Below are positions 23,883 through 33,191 of a stretch of DNA of 46,641 nucleotides, in pieces; positions within the stretch are counted from its first letter, which is position 1, and each line of letters begins with the position of its first letter. Made by a program: the position numbers and the translations under genes. The stretch comes from Chloroflexota bacterium (GTDB lineage Bacteria; Chloroflexota; Anaerolineae; Anaerolineales; Villigracilaceae): positions 1 through 46,641 of the forward strand of contig JAIOAQ010000026.1 in the NCBI GenBank assembly GCA_019873735.1, in the 5' to 3' direction. The notes under the pieces are model-generated. The model was not told the origin of the DNA. It saw only the letters and a program-made list of their open reading frames with translations, and made no database searches.

Positions 23883-23988
23883 TCCCCTTTGAGAACATTG
23901 CTACACGCGAAGAATCGTGCTGGCCTTGAAAGGCCTGCTTATCGTATGTGTTGTCTACCAAGCGCAGTTCCAAGAAAGGAAAACTTGT

Positions 23989-25092
23989 ATGGAAATCAAA
24001 CTTTATTTCAAGATGTTGCAACGCAGTTGGTGGCTTGTGGTGCTGACTGCCCTGGTTGCTGTGGCAGTGGCGTTGATTGCCGCTTTATTTGCTACGCCTC
24101 TGTATCAGGCTTCGGGGAGGTTTATTGTCTCACCGAACCCGGCTTTGCTCAGCGGCGGCGGGAGCGTAATTGACAGCCTGGCCACGCTGGACAAACGCTC
24201 AATCATTACCACCTATGCCGAAATTCTGAAAAGCCCGCGCATTTACCGCGAGGCGCTGACTGCGTTAGGGCTGACAGAGGCCGATGTAGAAGATTATATC
24301 TTTAACGCCATTGTCTTGCCGGATACGAACATCATCGAGTTCTCTGTGCGCGGCCCCGACCCTGTGCGGGCGACCGCGTTGGTCAATAGCATCGGGGAAC
24401 AGGGCGTCCGGTACGTCAGTAACCTCTATCAGGTCTACGACATGAGTCTGCTAGACCCGGCGGTGGTACCGGTTGAACCGGTTTCCCCTCAACCGCTTCG
24501 CAGTGCAGCCGTGGCTTTGGTAGTTGGCCTGGCTTTGGGGATTGCTTTGGCCCTGACACGCGAACTGCTACGCGCCCCCATTACGCAGTTTATGCAGCAA
24601 CGTGAACTGGACGACGCCTCTCAGGCATTGAAACGATCGGCTTTTGAAGAACGGCTGGAGGATGTGGCCTTTGCTTCGGCCAAGGATTTCTCGCTTTGTA
24701 TTGTGCACCTGGATGGATTGACAGAATACGTGGATATCCTTCCTAAATCTACCATGTCCAACGTCCTTCAACATGTTACGCAGATTCTGAAGAATCAACT
24801 GCGCGGCAATGATTTGGTCGGCCGGTGGGGCGATGCCGATTTTGCTGTTCTGCTTTCGGAAACGCGCGGCGACGCGGCAATGAACACGATGGAACGTGTC
24901 CGCACGGCGCTTTCTATTCCTATCCGGCTGGATGTTTCTGGCGAAGACCTGGCGCTTGACCCTAAAATTGGCATCGCAGAGTATCGTGTTGGCGATACGG
25001 CAGAAAGCCTGGTGGAAAACACCAACTGGGCGCTCGAAATTGCCAAGAAGGGTTCCGGTCTTCACTTGCTGAGAGCAACTGAACCAATCTAA
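23989..25092 (+). CDS. Wzz-like chain-length protein fused to a degenerate GGDEF domain
   Basis: A 367-residue protein starting at ATG 23989 behind AAAGGA. Residues 1-195 have the polysaccharide co-polymerase layout: MEIKLYFKMLQRSWW, helix 1 (about 16-36), an outside domain with the YQASGRFIVSPNP start, Pro-rich PVEPVSPQPL and helix 2 (about 171-190). Instead of the tyrosine kinase that often follows, residues 205-360 are a GGDEF-fold domain: FSLCIVHLDGL, LRGNDLVGRWGDADFAVLL. The signature is GDADF (281-285), so no cyclase activity is expected, while RGND (272-275) preserves the I-site spacing. It probably links c-di-GMP to chain length or export. The nearer upstream ATG at 23917 is rejected. 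Confidence 0.85.
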   Translation: MEIKLYFKMLQRSWWLVVLTALVAVAVALIAALFATPLYQASGRFIVSPNPALLSGGGSVIDSLATLDKRSIITTYAEILKSPRIYREALTALGLTEADVEDYIFNAIVLPDTNIIEFSVRGPDPVRATALVNSIGEQGVRYVSNLYQVYDMSLLDPAVVPVEPVSPQPLRSAAVALVVGLALGIALALTRELLRAPITQFMQQRELDDASQALKRSAFEERLEDVAFASAKDFSLCIVHLDGLTEYVDILPKSTMSNVLQHVTQILKNQLRGNDLVGRWGDADFAVLLSETRGDAAMNTMERVRTALSIPIRLDVSGEDLALDPKIGIAEYRVGDTAESLVENTNWALEIAKKGSGLHLLRATEPI

Positions 25093-25145
25093 CACCATTA
25101 TCACGGCTTCAAGATCTGCAAGTTGTACGCGAGAGGATGGACAGC

Positions 25146-26615
25146 ATGTCCATAGTGACTAATTTGAGCAAGCAAGCGGGCAATTCCCGCCGTTCTGTGT
25201 TGTTCTTTGTTTTGCTGGCCATTTTGGCCGGCGGAGCGGCGGGAATTTTGGTGCTGAAAATTGATCAACCCGCCTACATTCTGGCCGGTTTGGTTGGACT
25301 GGCCGTATTTGCCGGGACCATTTTTTCGGTTGAATTAGGGCTGTTTGCCCTGATTTTTCTGACGTATACGCGCCTGTCGGATATTGCTGTCCACATGCAT
25401 AACGCCCCATCCATTGCAAAGTTCTTTGTAGTCCTGCTTGTGGTTGCCATCTTGATTCGCTGGGCGATTTTTCAAGAACGCCCTCAGGGCTGGGTGCGGC
25501 CGGCGATCCTTTTGGGCTTATATGGCCTGGTAGGCGTTGCATCTATCATCTCGGCCAATGATCCGACCCGTGTCTGGGAGACGATAACGGACTATCTCAA
25601 GGATGCAATCATTGCCCTGGTCGTTGTCATTCTGCTCCAGCGGGGCGAGTCTTTTCGGCGGGTGATTTGGGTATTGTTGATTGTGGGCATTTTCCTGGGC
25701 ACGCTTTCAGCCTATCAGGCCCTTACGCGCGACTTTGAGCGGTCGTTTTGGGGTTTTGCCCAGGCCAAGTTGATGCAGATTGTTGGCGAAGCCAATGATT
25801 ATCGCATTGGTGGCCCCATCGGAGACCCCAATTACTACGCTCAGATTCTGGTGGTGCTGGTGCCGCTGGCGCTGGAAAGATTCATCCATGAGCGCAAGTT
25901 GATCCTGAAATCTTTGGCTGCCTGGGCGCTTTTGGTGACTATCTTCTCGATTATCTTCACCTACTCGCGCGGTGGTTTTCTCTCCATGATTGTCGTCCTG
26001 GTGTTGATGTTTTTGTTTTTCCCGCCGCGGGTATATCAGGCGCCGATTTTTATTGTTTCCCTGCTGGTGATGGCCTATTTTGTGCCCTCCAATTACTTTG
26101 AAAGGGTATTGACCCTGCGCGATTTCTTAACGCCAAACCGGTCATTGCACGCAGAGGATATTTCCATCCGCAGCCGCACCAGTGAGAATCTGGCTGCCTG
26201 GGAGATGTTCAAAGATCATCCTTTCCTGGGAGTCGGCTGGCGAAACTATCCGCTGCTGTATGTGGACTATGCTAAGGAGATTGGGCTCGCACCTGAAGCA
26301 GAAGAACGCTCGGCTCATAACCTGTACCTTGAAGTGGCTGCCGAGACTGGCGCATTTGGCATCGCCTCTTTTGGGTTGATGCTGGGGGCCTCCCTCTACT
26401 CGCTGTTCAGTTCCAGAAAGAAACTCTTGCAGGCTGGCTTCAGGCGTTATGCAGAGATGATTACCGCCTACGCGATCGGTTTGATAGGCTATCTGACGGC
26501 AGCCTTTTTTATCCACGCGGCTTATCCGCGTTATCTCTACCTTCTGCTGGGTATTGCGCTCTCTGTACCCATGATTGTTAAAAACGAATTGGCGCTGAAG
26601 ACGAAAGCCGAATGA
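25146..26615 (+). CDS. O-antigen ligase/polymerase family protein (Wzy-like)
   Basis: A 489-residue membrane protein with about 11-12 helices. The Wzy/WaaL family region is visible as YSRGGFLSM followed, after a loop, by RTSENLAAWEMFKDHPFLGVGWRNY and then a loop with SAHNLYLEVAAETG. It would join repeat units outside the membrane. A ligase role is less likely since no lipid A core is expected. The start at 25146 has GAGAGG nine bases upstream; ATG 25137 directly adjoins that site and is less likely. Stop overlaps the next start (ATGA). Confidence 0.87.
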   Translation: MSIVTNLSKQAGNSRRSVLFFVLLAILAGGAAGILVLKIDQPAYILAGLVGLAVFAGTIFSVELGLFALIFLTYTRLSDIAVHMHNAPSIAKFFVVLLVVAILIRWAIFQERPQGWVRPAILLGLYGLVGVASIISANDPTRVWETITDYLKDAIIALVVVILLQRGESFRRVIWVLLIVGIFLGTLSAYQALTRDFERSFWGFAQAKLMQIVGEANDYRIGGPIGDPNYYAQILVVLVPLALERFIHERKLILKSLAAWALLVTIFSIIFTYSRGGFLSMIVVLVLMFLFFPPRVYQAPIFIVSLLVMAYFVPSNYFERVLTLRDFLTPNRSLHAEDISIRSRTSENLAAWEMFKDHPFLGVGWRNYPLLYVDYAKEIGLAPEAEERSAHNLYLEVAAETGAFGIASFGLMLGASLYSLFSSRKKLLQAGFRRYAEMITAYAIGLIGYLTAAFFIHAAYPRYLYLLLGIALSVPMIVKNELALKTKAE

Positions 26616-28111
26616 CTCTGGATACCGTTCCCGCTTCTCAGACCGAACTGACCCGCAAGACTGTTAAGGGCGTCTTGTGGTCGTCGTTATCCTTTGCCGG
26701 TAGCAAGGGGGTCACTTTCCTGGCAACCATGGTCTTGGCGCGCCTGTTGGCCCCGCAGGATTTTGGTCTGATGGCGCTGGGATTGGTGGCAATCGGTTAT
26801 CTGGAGACTTTTGGCAGTTTAGGTGTCGGGAATTTTGTCATTTACAAACAGGGCGAGGAGGAGAAAACAGCCAATCTGGCTTTTACACTTGGCCTGACGG
26901 TCAACACCCTCTTGGCTGTTGGCGGCTTTTTGCTGGCGCCGTGGATAGCAGCCTTTTTCAACCAGCCCGCCCTGACGGATATTCTGCGCGCCCTGTCGGT
27001 TACCCTGCTTCTGATGCGTTTGGGCAGTATCCACGAAGCCCGTTTGAAAAAGTCCCTGCGTTTTCGCAAGACTTTCTACCCCGAACTGGGCAAAACCGTG
27101 GCCAAGGCAGCCACCTCTATTGCTCTGGCATGGCTGGGATTCGGCGTCTGGAGCCTGGTGGCCGGGCAAATTGCCGGCAGCATTGTCCTCAGCGTCATTT
27201 ATTGGGTAGTAAGCGGCTGGCGTCCTCGGCTGGTTTGGGATTGGGCCGTTTCCAAAGGCATGTTGGGATATAGTTCCCAGATTATCCTGGTTGAAATCAT
27301 GGGGATGCTACAGAACAACATTGATTATCTGATTATTGGCAAACGGCTGGGTTCTGAGCCGCTTGGTTATTACACCATGGCTTTCCGCATTCCTGAATTG
27401 CTGATTGTCAATATCTGTGTGATTGTGAGCAACGCGCTCTTTCCGGCTTATTCGCAGTTGCAGACCGATCGGGAGGCGTTAAAGAAAGGCTTTTTGGTAA
27501 CGCTGCAATATGTTTCGCTGTACACCATTCCGGTTGGGATTGGGCTGTCCATCCTGTCTGCGGCCTTTATCCCCCTTGCGTTTGGAAGCGGCTGGCAGCC
27601 GGCGGTGCCTTTGATGCAGGCGCTGGCCGTTTATGCACTGTTTTATTCTCTCAGTTTTAACGCCGGTGATGTGTACAAAGCCACCGGTCGGCCCGACATT
27701 TTGAACAAGTTGAGCATTTTTCAATTACTCCTAATTATTCCCTTGTTGTTATTTGCCTCCGGTTATGGGATTTTGTACGTGGCCCTGGCGCAGGTGGCCG
27801 CCAGCGCCGTGCTGATGTTGGTCAAGTTAATGGTCATCAAGCGTTTGATCGGTCTGCGCCTGGAAGAGGTGATTTCTGCCTTGCGGCCGGCAGTTTTGGG
27901 CGGGCTGCTGATGCTGGCTGTTTTGGTGACCCTCACCTGGCTATTGAGCGGCGTCTCTGCCTGGGCGCAGGTCTTCATCCTGCCGCTGGCAGGCGGGTTT
28001 GTATATCTTGCCTCCATCTGGCTGATTCATCCACAAACGGCTCGACAGGCTGTCCAACTGTTACGCAGCATGTGGCCGGGCAAACATTCTCAGGCGGTGG
28101 AAAATGTTTGA
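26612..28111 (+). CDS. Polysaccharide flippase of the MOP superfamily (Wzx-like)
   Basis: A 499-residue protein with 12-14 membrane helices. It begins with KTVKGVLWSSLSFAGSKG and ARLLAPQDFGLMALGLVAIGYLE, the typical opening of PST/Wzx exporters, and has FRKTFYPELGKTVAKAATS and LGYYTMAFRIPELLIVNI further on. It would flip lipid-linked repeat units across the membrane to the Wzy-like protein encoded just before. The start overlaps the upstream gene by four bases. Confidence 0.92.
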   Translation: MTLDTVPASQTELTRKTVKGVLWSSLSFAGSKGVTFLATMVLARLLAPQDFGLMALGLVAIGYLETFGSLGVGNFVIYKQGEEEKTANLAFTLGLTVNTLLAVGGFLLAPWIAAFFNQPALTDILRALSVTLLLMRLGSIHEARLKKSLRFRKTFYPELGKTVAKAATSIALAWLGFGVWSLVAGQIAGSIVLSVIYWVVSGWRPRLVWDWAVSKGMLGYSSQIILVEIMGMLQNNIDYLIIGKRLGSEPLGYYTMAFRIPELLIVNICVIVSNALFPAYSQLQTDREALKKGFLVTLQYVSLYTIPVGIGLSILSAAFIPLAFGSGWQPAVPLMQALAVYALFYSLSFNAGDVYKATGRPDILNKLSIFQLLLIIPLLLFASGYGILYVALAQVAASAVLMLVKLMVIKRLIGLRLEEVISALRPAVLGGLLMLAVLVTLTWLLSGVSAWAQVFILPLAGGFVYLASIWLIHPQTARQAVQLLRSMWPGKHSQAVENV

Positions 28112-28700
28112 GAGCGGTGGCCAGGCACAGGCGGATTTGCGCTGGATTTTGCCTCTCCAGAGTGGCGAGACGGCGTGGCTCTATGGCGCTGCGCCGGCGC
28201 TTGAAGCAAGTCTGGAGTCTGTCGGCGTGAAAGTCCGCCGGCTTGACCCTGCCAATGTGATGCCGGCGGCCGATCACTTGCTGGCGCCCAATATCGGCGC
28301 CAGAGAGGCAGAGATGCTCATCGGTCTCGGCAAGCAGGCCATTCGTCCCGGAGGATACGTTTTGCTCGGCTTGCGTAATGCCGCTTTCCTGGGCGGTCTG
28401 ATCGGGCGGTCGTCTGCAGATGGGACACGTTTGCCTGCTATCCTTCGGCGGATGAAAGCGGCTGAATTCGCGCCGCGCTCAGTTTTCGGCGTCTTCTACT
28501 CGTTGGATGAGCCGCGTTTCCTGGTATCCCTTGAAACCAGGCAGCCTGCGCGTTACTTCTGGGAGCGGTTGTACTTGCCCCCCTCCCGCTTTGCCTGTTG
28601 GAAAAAGAAACTGGCCATCTTCCTGGCCGGGCTTGGCCAACAGGCGTGTTTGTACAGCGCTTTTGTTTTGACGGCGCAGAGGATGCAGGCTGAATGTTGA
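28104..28700 (+). CDS. Methyltransferase-like protein with weak SAM motif
   Basis: A 198-residue protein of uncertain family. The order of strands WLYGAAPALEASLESVGVKV, LLAPNIGAREAEMLI and IRPGGYVLLGLRN looks like a class I methyltransferase in which the glycine-rich SAM loop is poor. The C-terminal half has FGVFYSLDEPRFLVSLE and RYFWERLYLPPSR. It may be inactive or accept another ligand. The gene overlaps the flippase gene by eight bases and the following kinase-like gene by seven, so it is part of the operon. Confidence 0.55.
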   Translation: MFESGGQAQADLRWILPLQSGETAWLYGAAPALEASLESVGVKVRRLDPANVMPAADHLLAPNIGAREAEMLIGLGKQAIRPGGYVLLGLRNAAFLGGLIGRSSADGTRLPAILRRMKAAEFAPRSVFGVFYSLDEPRFLVSLETRQPARYFWERLYLPPSRFACWKKKLAIFLAGLGQQACLYSAFVLTAQRMQAEC

Positions 28701-29710
28701 TTGAATTGCTTCATCGACTCGTTACCGAATGGGCGCCTGTGCTTGCCAGGCAGGGCGTAGAACTGCGCGCGCCGTTGCAACTGATAAAAATTGGCGATCC
28801 TACCGCACAAGCCCAGAAGGTAACGGTTTTGGTTTTTGAGAAAGGCGAGGCAGAGCCTCTTCTGGTTCTCAAGGCTGCGCGAGGAGAGACCTACCGGCAG
28901 TTCTTGATGGCCGAATATCAGGCGCTGACCGCCCTGGCCCCTCGGCCCGACTTGGCCGGCAGAATCCCGTTTCCGCTTGCCCTCTTTGAGCATGATGGGA
29001 TTCTCGTCGTCCTGGAAAGGACCTTGCCGGGTGTTTCTCTTTTGGAATATTTGCAGATTCGCGCCAGGAGACGCCCGTTTGAAGCGCGTCAGGATTTGAT
29101 GTGGGCATGTGATTTTCTCTTGCGCCTTCGAAAATCTACCAGGCTGGGACAGGTGCTCCCGCCTTTGGATGTGCAGGCTCGGTTAACTGCGCTGGAAGCA
29201 GCCCATGGCCCGCTGACATTGCCGTCTGGTTACCTGAACTGGCTGCTGGAGCAGGAAAAAGCATTCAATTCCACCCGCCTGCTGCAGTCTGCGGGCCACG
29301 GCGACTATTGGCCGGGTAATTTGCTGCTGACCGCTGAAGGCGTTGGCGTGATTGACTGGGAAGGCTATCGCGAAAATGCGGACCCGTTTTTTGACCTGTT
29401 TTTCTTTCTTACCACTTACGTGCTTGATTACCCGTGGCTTGGCTGGCAGGACTGCGCTCCCGAAGAGGCTTTTGCACGCGGCTTTTTGGAGCATAACTGG
29501 CTGGCAGAGATTGTGCGCGAAAACACCCTGGCCTATTTTGCCCAACTTAATCTAACCCCCACCCTGGCGGCCTTTGCTTACCAAAATTTCCTCATGGAAA
29601 TGTCCATCCCCGGCGCAATTGAGCATGATCCGCGCCGTCCGCCGCAATATGAACAATGGTTTTCTTTTTACCGGCATTTTGTTTCCAGCCCGTTTAATGT
29701 GCTGCAATGA
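28694..29710 (+). CDS. Aminoglycoside-phosphotransferase-fold kinase-like protein
   Basis: A 338-residue protein of the APH/choline-kinase fold: VLKAAR with the probable ATP Lys60, a hinge at VVLERTLPGVSLLEYL, the catalytic HGDYWPGNLLL (H202, D204, N209) and the metal-binding VIDWEGY (D221). It would phosphorylate a small alcohol or sugar, or add a phospho-group to the polysaccharide precursor; an antibiotic resistance role is unlikely in this context. It is translationally coupled to the methyltransferase-like gene and overlaps the next glycosyltransferase by four bases. Confidence 0.8.
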   Translation: MLIELLHRLVTEWAPVLARQGVELRAPLQLIKIGDPTAQAQKVTVLVFEKGEAEPLLVLKAARGETYRQFLMAEYQALTALAPRPDLAGRIPFPLALFEHDGILVVLERTLPGVSLLEYLQIRARRRPFEARQDLMWACDFLLRLRKSTRLGQVLPPLDVQARLTALEAAHGPLTLPSGYLNWLLEQEKAFNSTRLLQSAGHGDYWPGNLLLTAEGVGVIDWEGYRENADPFFDLFFFLTTYVLDYPWLGWQDCAPEEAFARGFLEHNWLAEIVRENTLAYFAQLNLTPTLAAFAYQNFLMEMSIPGAIEHDPRRPPQYEQWFSFYRHFVSSPFNVLQ

Positions 29711-30843
29711 ACCAGACTTTGCGTGTTGTCCAAATCATTGATGACCTGGAAATCGGCGGCGCCGAAAAACTGGTGGTCAGCCTTGCCCGCCAGGCCGGCG
29801 CGGTTGGCCTCGACCTGACCGTTGTCAGTCTAAATTCGGCTTCCGACCAGGTGATTTTGGACGAACTGACCGCCTGCGGCGTAAAGTATGACTTTTTCCC
29901 GGCGGCTCACTTGCTGAACCTGAAGCGCTTCTTCAGCCTGATCCGTTACCTGCGGCGCGGCCGCTTTGACCTGGTGCAGTGTCATCTGGGATATGCCAAC
30001 ATTGTCGGCGTTTTGAGCGCCCGGCTGGCGGGTTTACCGGTTATTGCCACCCTGCATTCAACCGGCAACCTGGCCGATTATCCGCACCCCGCCATTTTTT
30101 GGCTGGAAGGCCAGATTCTGCGCTGGCTGGCACAGCGCGTGGTGGCCGTTGGTCAAACCGTAGCCGATGCTTTCCGTCCCCGCCTGCACCCCAAGGAGAT
30201 TCGGGTGATCTTCAACCCGGCCCCCTCGCCGATGTCATTTACTTCGCAACAGCGCCGCGCCGTGCGTCAGGACCTGGGGATTGATGTCTCCTGGCCGGTG
30301 CTTATCAGTGTAGGCCGTTTTGCTCCCCCAAAGGGTTATCATGATTTGGTTGAGGCGCTTGCCTTGCTCCGGGAGACACATCCGCATTTTGTCATGCTGA
30401 TGGCCGGCGATGGCCCATTGTTTGACGAGATCCGTCAGGCTGCTGTTCAAAAGGGACTGGAAGGCCAGATTCGCTTCCTCGGCTTTCGGGATGACGTGCC
30501 GCTTCTGTTGGCCGCCAGCGATATCTTTGTCAGTTCCTCCCATTGGGAAGGCCTGCCGCTGGCTGTTCTGGAAGCCATGCAGGCCGGCTTGCCGGTTGTT
30601 GCCACCGGCGTGGGCGACATCCCTTATGTTGTCGGCCGCGATGCCGGCATCATTGTCCCGCCGCATGCGCCGCAACATCTGGCACAGGCCATCGCCTCCT
30701 TACTTGAAGCGCCCGGCCGGCGGGCAGAAATGGGACGCGCGGCACAGGAGCGCGTCCGCCAGGAATATGCCCCCCAGGCCTGGATGCAAAAAATGATGCG
30801 TTTATATGCGGAAATTCTCCCGCCGGGAGTGTCACTCGTATGA
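29707..30843 (+). CDS. GT4 family glycosyltransferase
   Basis: A 378-residue GT-B enzyme. The N-terminal domain starts VVQIIDDLEIGGAEKLVVSLAR, with the acceptor-side GGAE motif; the C-terminal domain has ISVGRFAPPKGYHDLVEAL, AGDGPLFDEI and the EX7E motif in HWEGLPLAVLEAM, which binds the nucleotide sugar. It adds one sugar to the lipid-linked repeat unit on the inner side of the membrane. Linkage and donor cannot be read from sequence. Four-base overlaps on both sides. Confidence 0.93.
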   Translation: MNQTLRVVQIIDDLEIGGAEKLVVSLARQAGAVGLDLTVVSLNSASDQVILDELTACGVKYDFFPAAHLLNLKRFFSLIRYLRRGRFDLVQCHLGYANIVGVLSARLAGLPVIATLHSTGNLADYPHPAIFWLEGQILRWLAQRVVAVGQTVADAFRPRLHPKEIRVIFNPAPSPMSFTSQQRRAVRQDLGIDVSWPVLISVGRFAPPKGYHDLVEALALLRETHPHFVMLMAGDGPLFDEIRQAAVQKGLEGQIRFLGFRDDVPLLLAASDIFVSSSHWEGLPLAVLEAMQAGLPVVATGVGDIPYVVGRDAGIIVPPHAPQHLAQAIASLLEAPGRRAEMGRAAQERVRQEYAPQAWMQKMMRLYAEILPPGVSLV

Positions 30844-31991
30844 TGACCGCCCATCCTGGCCTGCGTATCTTGATGATTAGTCACGGCTATGCCCCGCGCA
30901 TCGGCGGCGCTGAGCGACAGGTAGGCGCGCTCTCCTCGCGTCTGCGGGCTCAAGGCCTGGATGTACAGGTGCTGACCCGCCGCCTGCCCGGCACGACGGC
31001 TTATGAAGTGCTGGACGACGTGCCGGTTTACCGCCTGCCCGCGCCTGGTCCAAAAATAACGGCCTCCATCATCTTCACGCTGGCCTGCCTGAAACAAATC
31101 GGCCGCTTGAAGCCCGATCTGATTCATGCCCACGAACTGATCTCGCCTTCGACAACGGCTTTACTTGCCAGGGCTCTTTACGGCATTCCCACGCTTGTCA
31201 CCATCCATGGCAGCGGCCAATCCAGCGAGATCTATCGTCTGCGCCGCCGGACGTTTGGCAAAGCGCGGCTTAAATTGCTTTGCAAATACATGGACATGTT
31301 TGTTGTCATCAGCCAGAAGATCGCGGCAGAACTGGACGAGGAGAATGTGCCCGCAGAACGGCGCATTCACATCCCCAACGGCGTGGATACGGCTCAATTT
31401 AACCCCGTGCCTGCTCCCGTTAAACGCAGCGTGCGCGTTGCCCTGGGATTGCCCGTGGACGCCGTCATCGCCGTCTATATCGGGCGGCTGGCCCCCGAAA
31501 AGAATGTCGCCCAATTGGTTGAAATCTGGCCGGCTGTCCATGCTCAGGTTCCGCAATCCGAACTGGTCATTGTGGGTGGCGGACCGCTGGAAACCAACTT
31601 GCGCCAGCAGGCCGGCGCAGGCATACGTTTTGTTGGCTTTCAGCAGGATGTGCAACCCTATCTGACAGCCGCCGATGTCTTTGTCCTGCCATCCAACGCA
31701 GAAGGCCTCTCCGTCGCCTTGCTAGAAGCCATGGCCAGCGGGCTGGCGGTGGTGGCTACGGCTGTCGGCGGCACGCCCGAAGTCATCGCGGATGGCGAGA
31801 CGGGCTGCCTGGTCCCGCCGGGGGATGGCTTGGCATTAGCGCAGGCCCTGCTCAAGGTCCTGCAAGACCCGCTCCTGCGGGAGCAATTGGGGCAGAATGC
31901 TCGCCGTCGGGTACAAAGCGAGTATGCGCTTGAACAGGTTGCACAACGTTTGGCTGACTTGTATTCGCATGTAGTCAAAAAAGGCAAATGA
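30840..31991 (+). CDS. GT4 family glycosyltransferase
   Basis: A 383-residue GT-B enzyme with ISHGYAPRIGGAERQVGAL near the start, IHGSGQSSEIYRL, YIGRLAPEKNVAQLVEIW at the domain border and the EX7E motif in NAEGLSVALLEAM. It probably adds another sugar of the same repeat unit. Start is ATG 30840 or 30843. The following GT2 gene begins one base after its stop. Confidence 0.93.
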   Translation: MMTAHPGLRILMISHGYAPRIGGAERQVGALSSRLRAQGLDVQVLTRRLPGTTAYEVLDDVPVYRLPAPGPKITASIIFTLACLKQIGRLKPDLIHAHELISPSTTALLARALYGIPTLVTIHGSGQSSEIYRLRRRTFGKARLKLLCKYMDMFVVISQKIAAELDEENVPAERRIHIPNGVDTAQFNPVPAPVKRSVRVALGLPVDAVIAVYIGRLAPEKNVAQLVEIWPAVHAQVPQSELVIVGGGPLETNLRQQAGAGIRFVGFQQDVQPYLTAADVFVLPSNAEGLSVALLEAMASGLAVVATAVGGTPEVIADGETGCLVPPGDGLALAQALLKVLQDPLLREQLGQNARRRVQSEYALEQVAQRLADLYSHVVKKGK

Positions 31992-31992
31992 C

Positions 31993-33189
31993 ATGTTTGG
32001 CATATTTTTCTGGCTTTGTGTCTTGTCGGTTGTATATGTGTATGCCGGCTACCCGTTTCTCATTGCCCTGTTTGCGCATCTGCGCCCGCAACGGCATTTT
32101 TCACATTCTATCGTGCCGTCGGTGACGCTGCTGATTGCTGCCTACAACGAGGAACGCGTCATTGCTGCCAAACTGGAAAACTGCCTGACTCTGGATTACC
32201 CGCCAGAGCGCTTGCAGATTTTGGTTGCTGCTGATGGTTCGAATGATCGCACGGTGGAAATTGTAAAATCCTACGCCGGCCGCGGCGTGGAATTGAGTTA
32301 TGCCCCAGAACGGCGCGGCAAACTGGCGGCTATCAATCGCGCCATGCAGGCAGCACGCAACGAGATTGTGGTTTTCTCGGATGCGAATAATTCGTATGAC
32401 CCCCATACCCTGCGCGCCCTGGTTGCGCCCTTTGCCGATGAGCGCGTCGGCTGCACGGCGGGCAGTAAAGACATTATTGCTGCCAGTAGCCGTCTGGGAG
32501 ATGCTGATAGTCTGTATTGGCGCTATGAGTCGTTTGTCAAGAAACAGGAAACGCGCCTGACGGGCTGCTGTGTTGGCGTTTCTGGAGAAATTTACGCCAT
32601 TCGGCGGGAACTATATCATCCGCTGCCCGACAACGTGATCAACGATGACTTCTTTATTGCCCTGAGCATCATTCAACGAGGCTATAACGTGGTGTATGTG
32701 CCAGAAGCAGCGTCTTGTGAAACTGTCTCGGCCAGTGAGCGCGATGAGATTATCCGCCGCACGCGCATTGTGGCCGGTCGCTATCAGGCGATGATTCTTT
32801 CTTTGCGCAAGTTGCCCTGGTGCCGGCCGTTGATTGTCTGGCAGATTCTGTCGCACAAATTTATGCGTCCGCTGGTGCCGTTTGCCATGCTGGGCGCACT
32901 GGCAGGCAACCTGGGAGCGGTTTGGCAGCCTCCGAGAGAGGGTCTTCCCGCCTGGCTTTCGCTTGCCCCGCCATATGGCTGGATTTTCCTGGGTTTGCAA
33001 GCCGGCTTTTATCTGCTGGCTTTACTGGGCAAAAGGCTCAAAATAGGTGGTCTGTTGGGCAAGGCGCTCTACATCCCCGCCTTCCTGGTCAACAGCAATT
33101 ATGCCGCTCTTCTGGGTTTATTCCGTTACCTTACAGGTCGTCAGACTGTTCTCTGGGAAAAAGCCGCCCGTCTCGATGAGGCGAGGTAA
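31993..33189 (+). CDS. Membrane GT2 glycosyltransferase (processive-synthase type)
   Basis: A 398-residue enzyme: one N-terminal helix (about 5-29), GT2 domain with AAYNEERVIAAKLENCL, D81 in AADGSND, D130 in FSDANN (DAN where DxD is usual), acidic INDDF (D218, D219) and RRTRIVAGRYQ (255-265) in the place of the QxxRW motif, then three helices (about 285-395). This is the layout of hyaluronan/PgaC/BcsA-like synthases, but it is far shorter than BcsA and has no PilZ domain. With bcsB next to it, it may be the catalytic partner of BcsB. Confidence 0.85.
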   Translation: MFGIFFWLCVLSVVYVYAGYPFLIALFAHLRPQRHFSHSIVPSVTLLIAAYNEERVIAAKLENCLTLDYPPERLQILVAADGSNDRTVEIVKSYAGRGVELSYAPERRGKLAAINRAMQAARNEIVVFSDANNSYDPHTLRALVAPFADERVGCTAGSKDIIAASSRLGDADSLYWRYESFVKKQETRLTGCCVGVSGEIYAIRRELYHPLPDNVINDDFFIALSIIQRGYNVVYVPEAASCETVSASERDEIIRRTRIVAGRYQAMILSLRKLPWCRPLIVWQILSHKFMRPLVPFAMLGALAGNLGAVWQPPREGLPAWLSLAPPYGWIFLGLQAGFYLLALLGKRLKIGGLLGKALYIPAFLVNSNYAALLGLFRYLTGRQTVLWEKAARLDEAR

Positions 33190-33191
33190 CC

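Noticed and set aside
22291..25092. Diguanylate cyclase activity for the two GGDEF-fold proteins.
   Set aside because: The signature residues are EDDKF and GDADF, not GG(D/E)EF, so synthesis of c-di-GMP is not expected.
28694..29710. Antibiotic resistance gene (aminoglycoside phosphotransferase).
   Set aside because: Only the fold is shared; overlaps with EPS genes point to a biosynthetic role.
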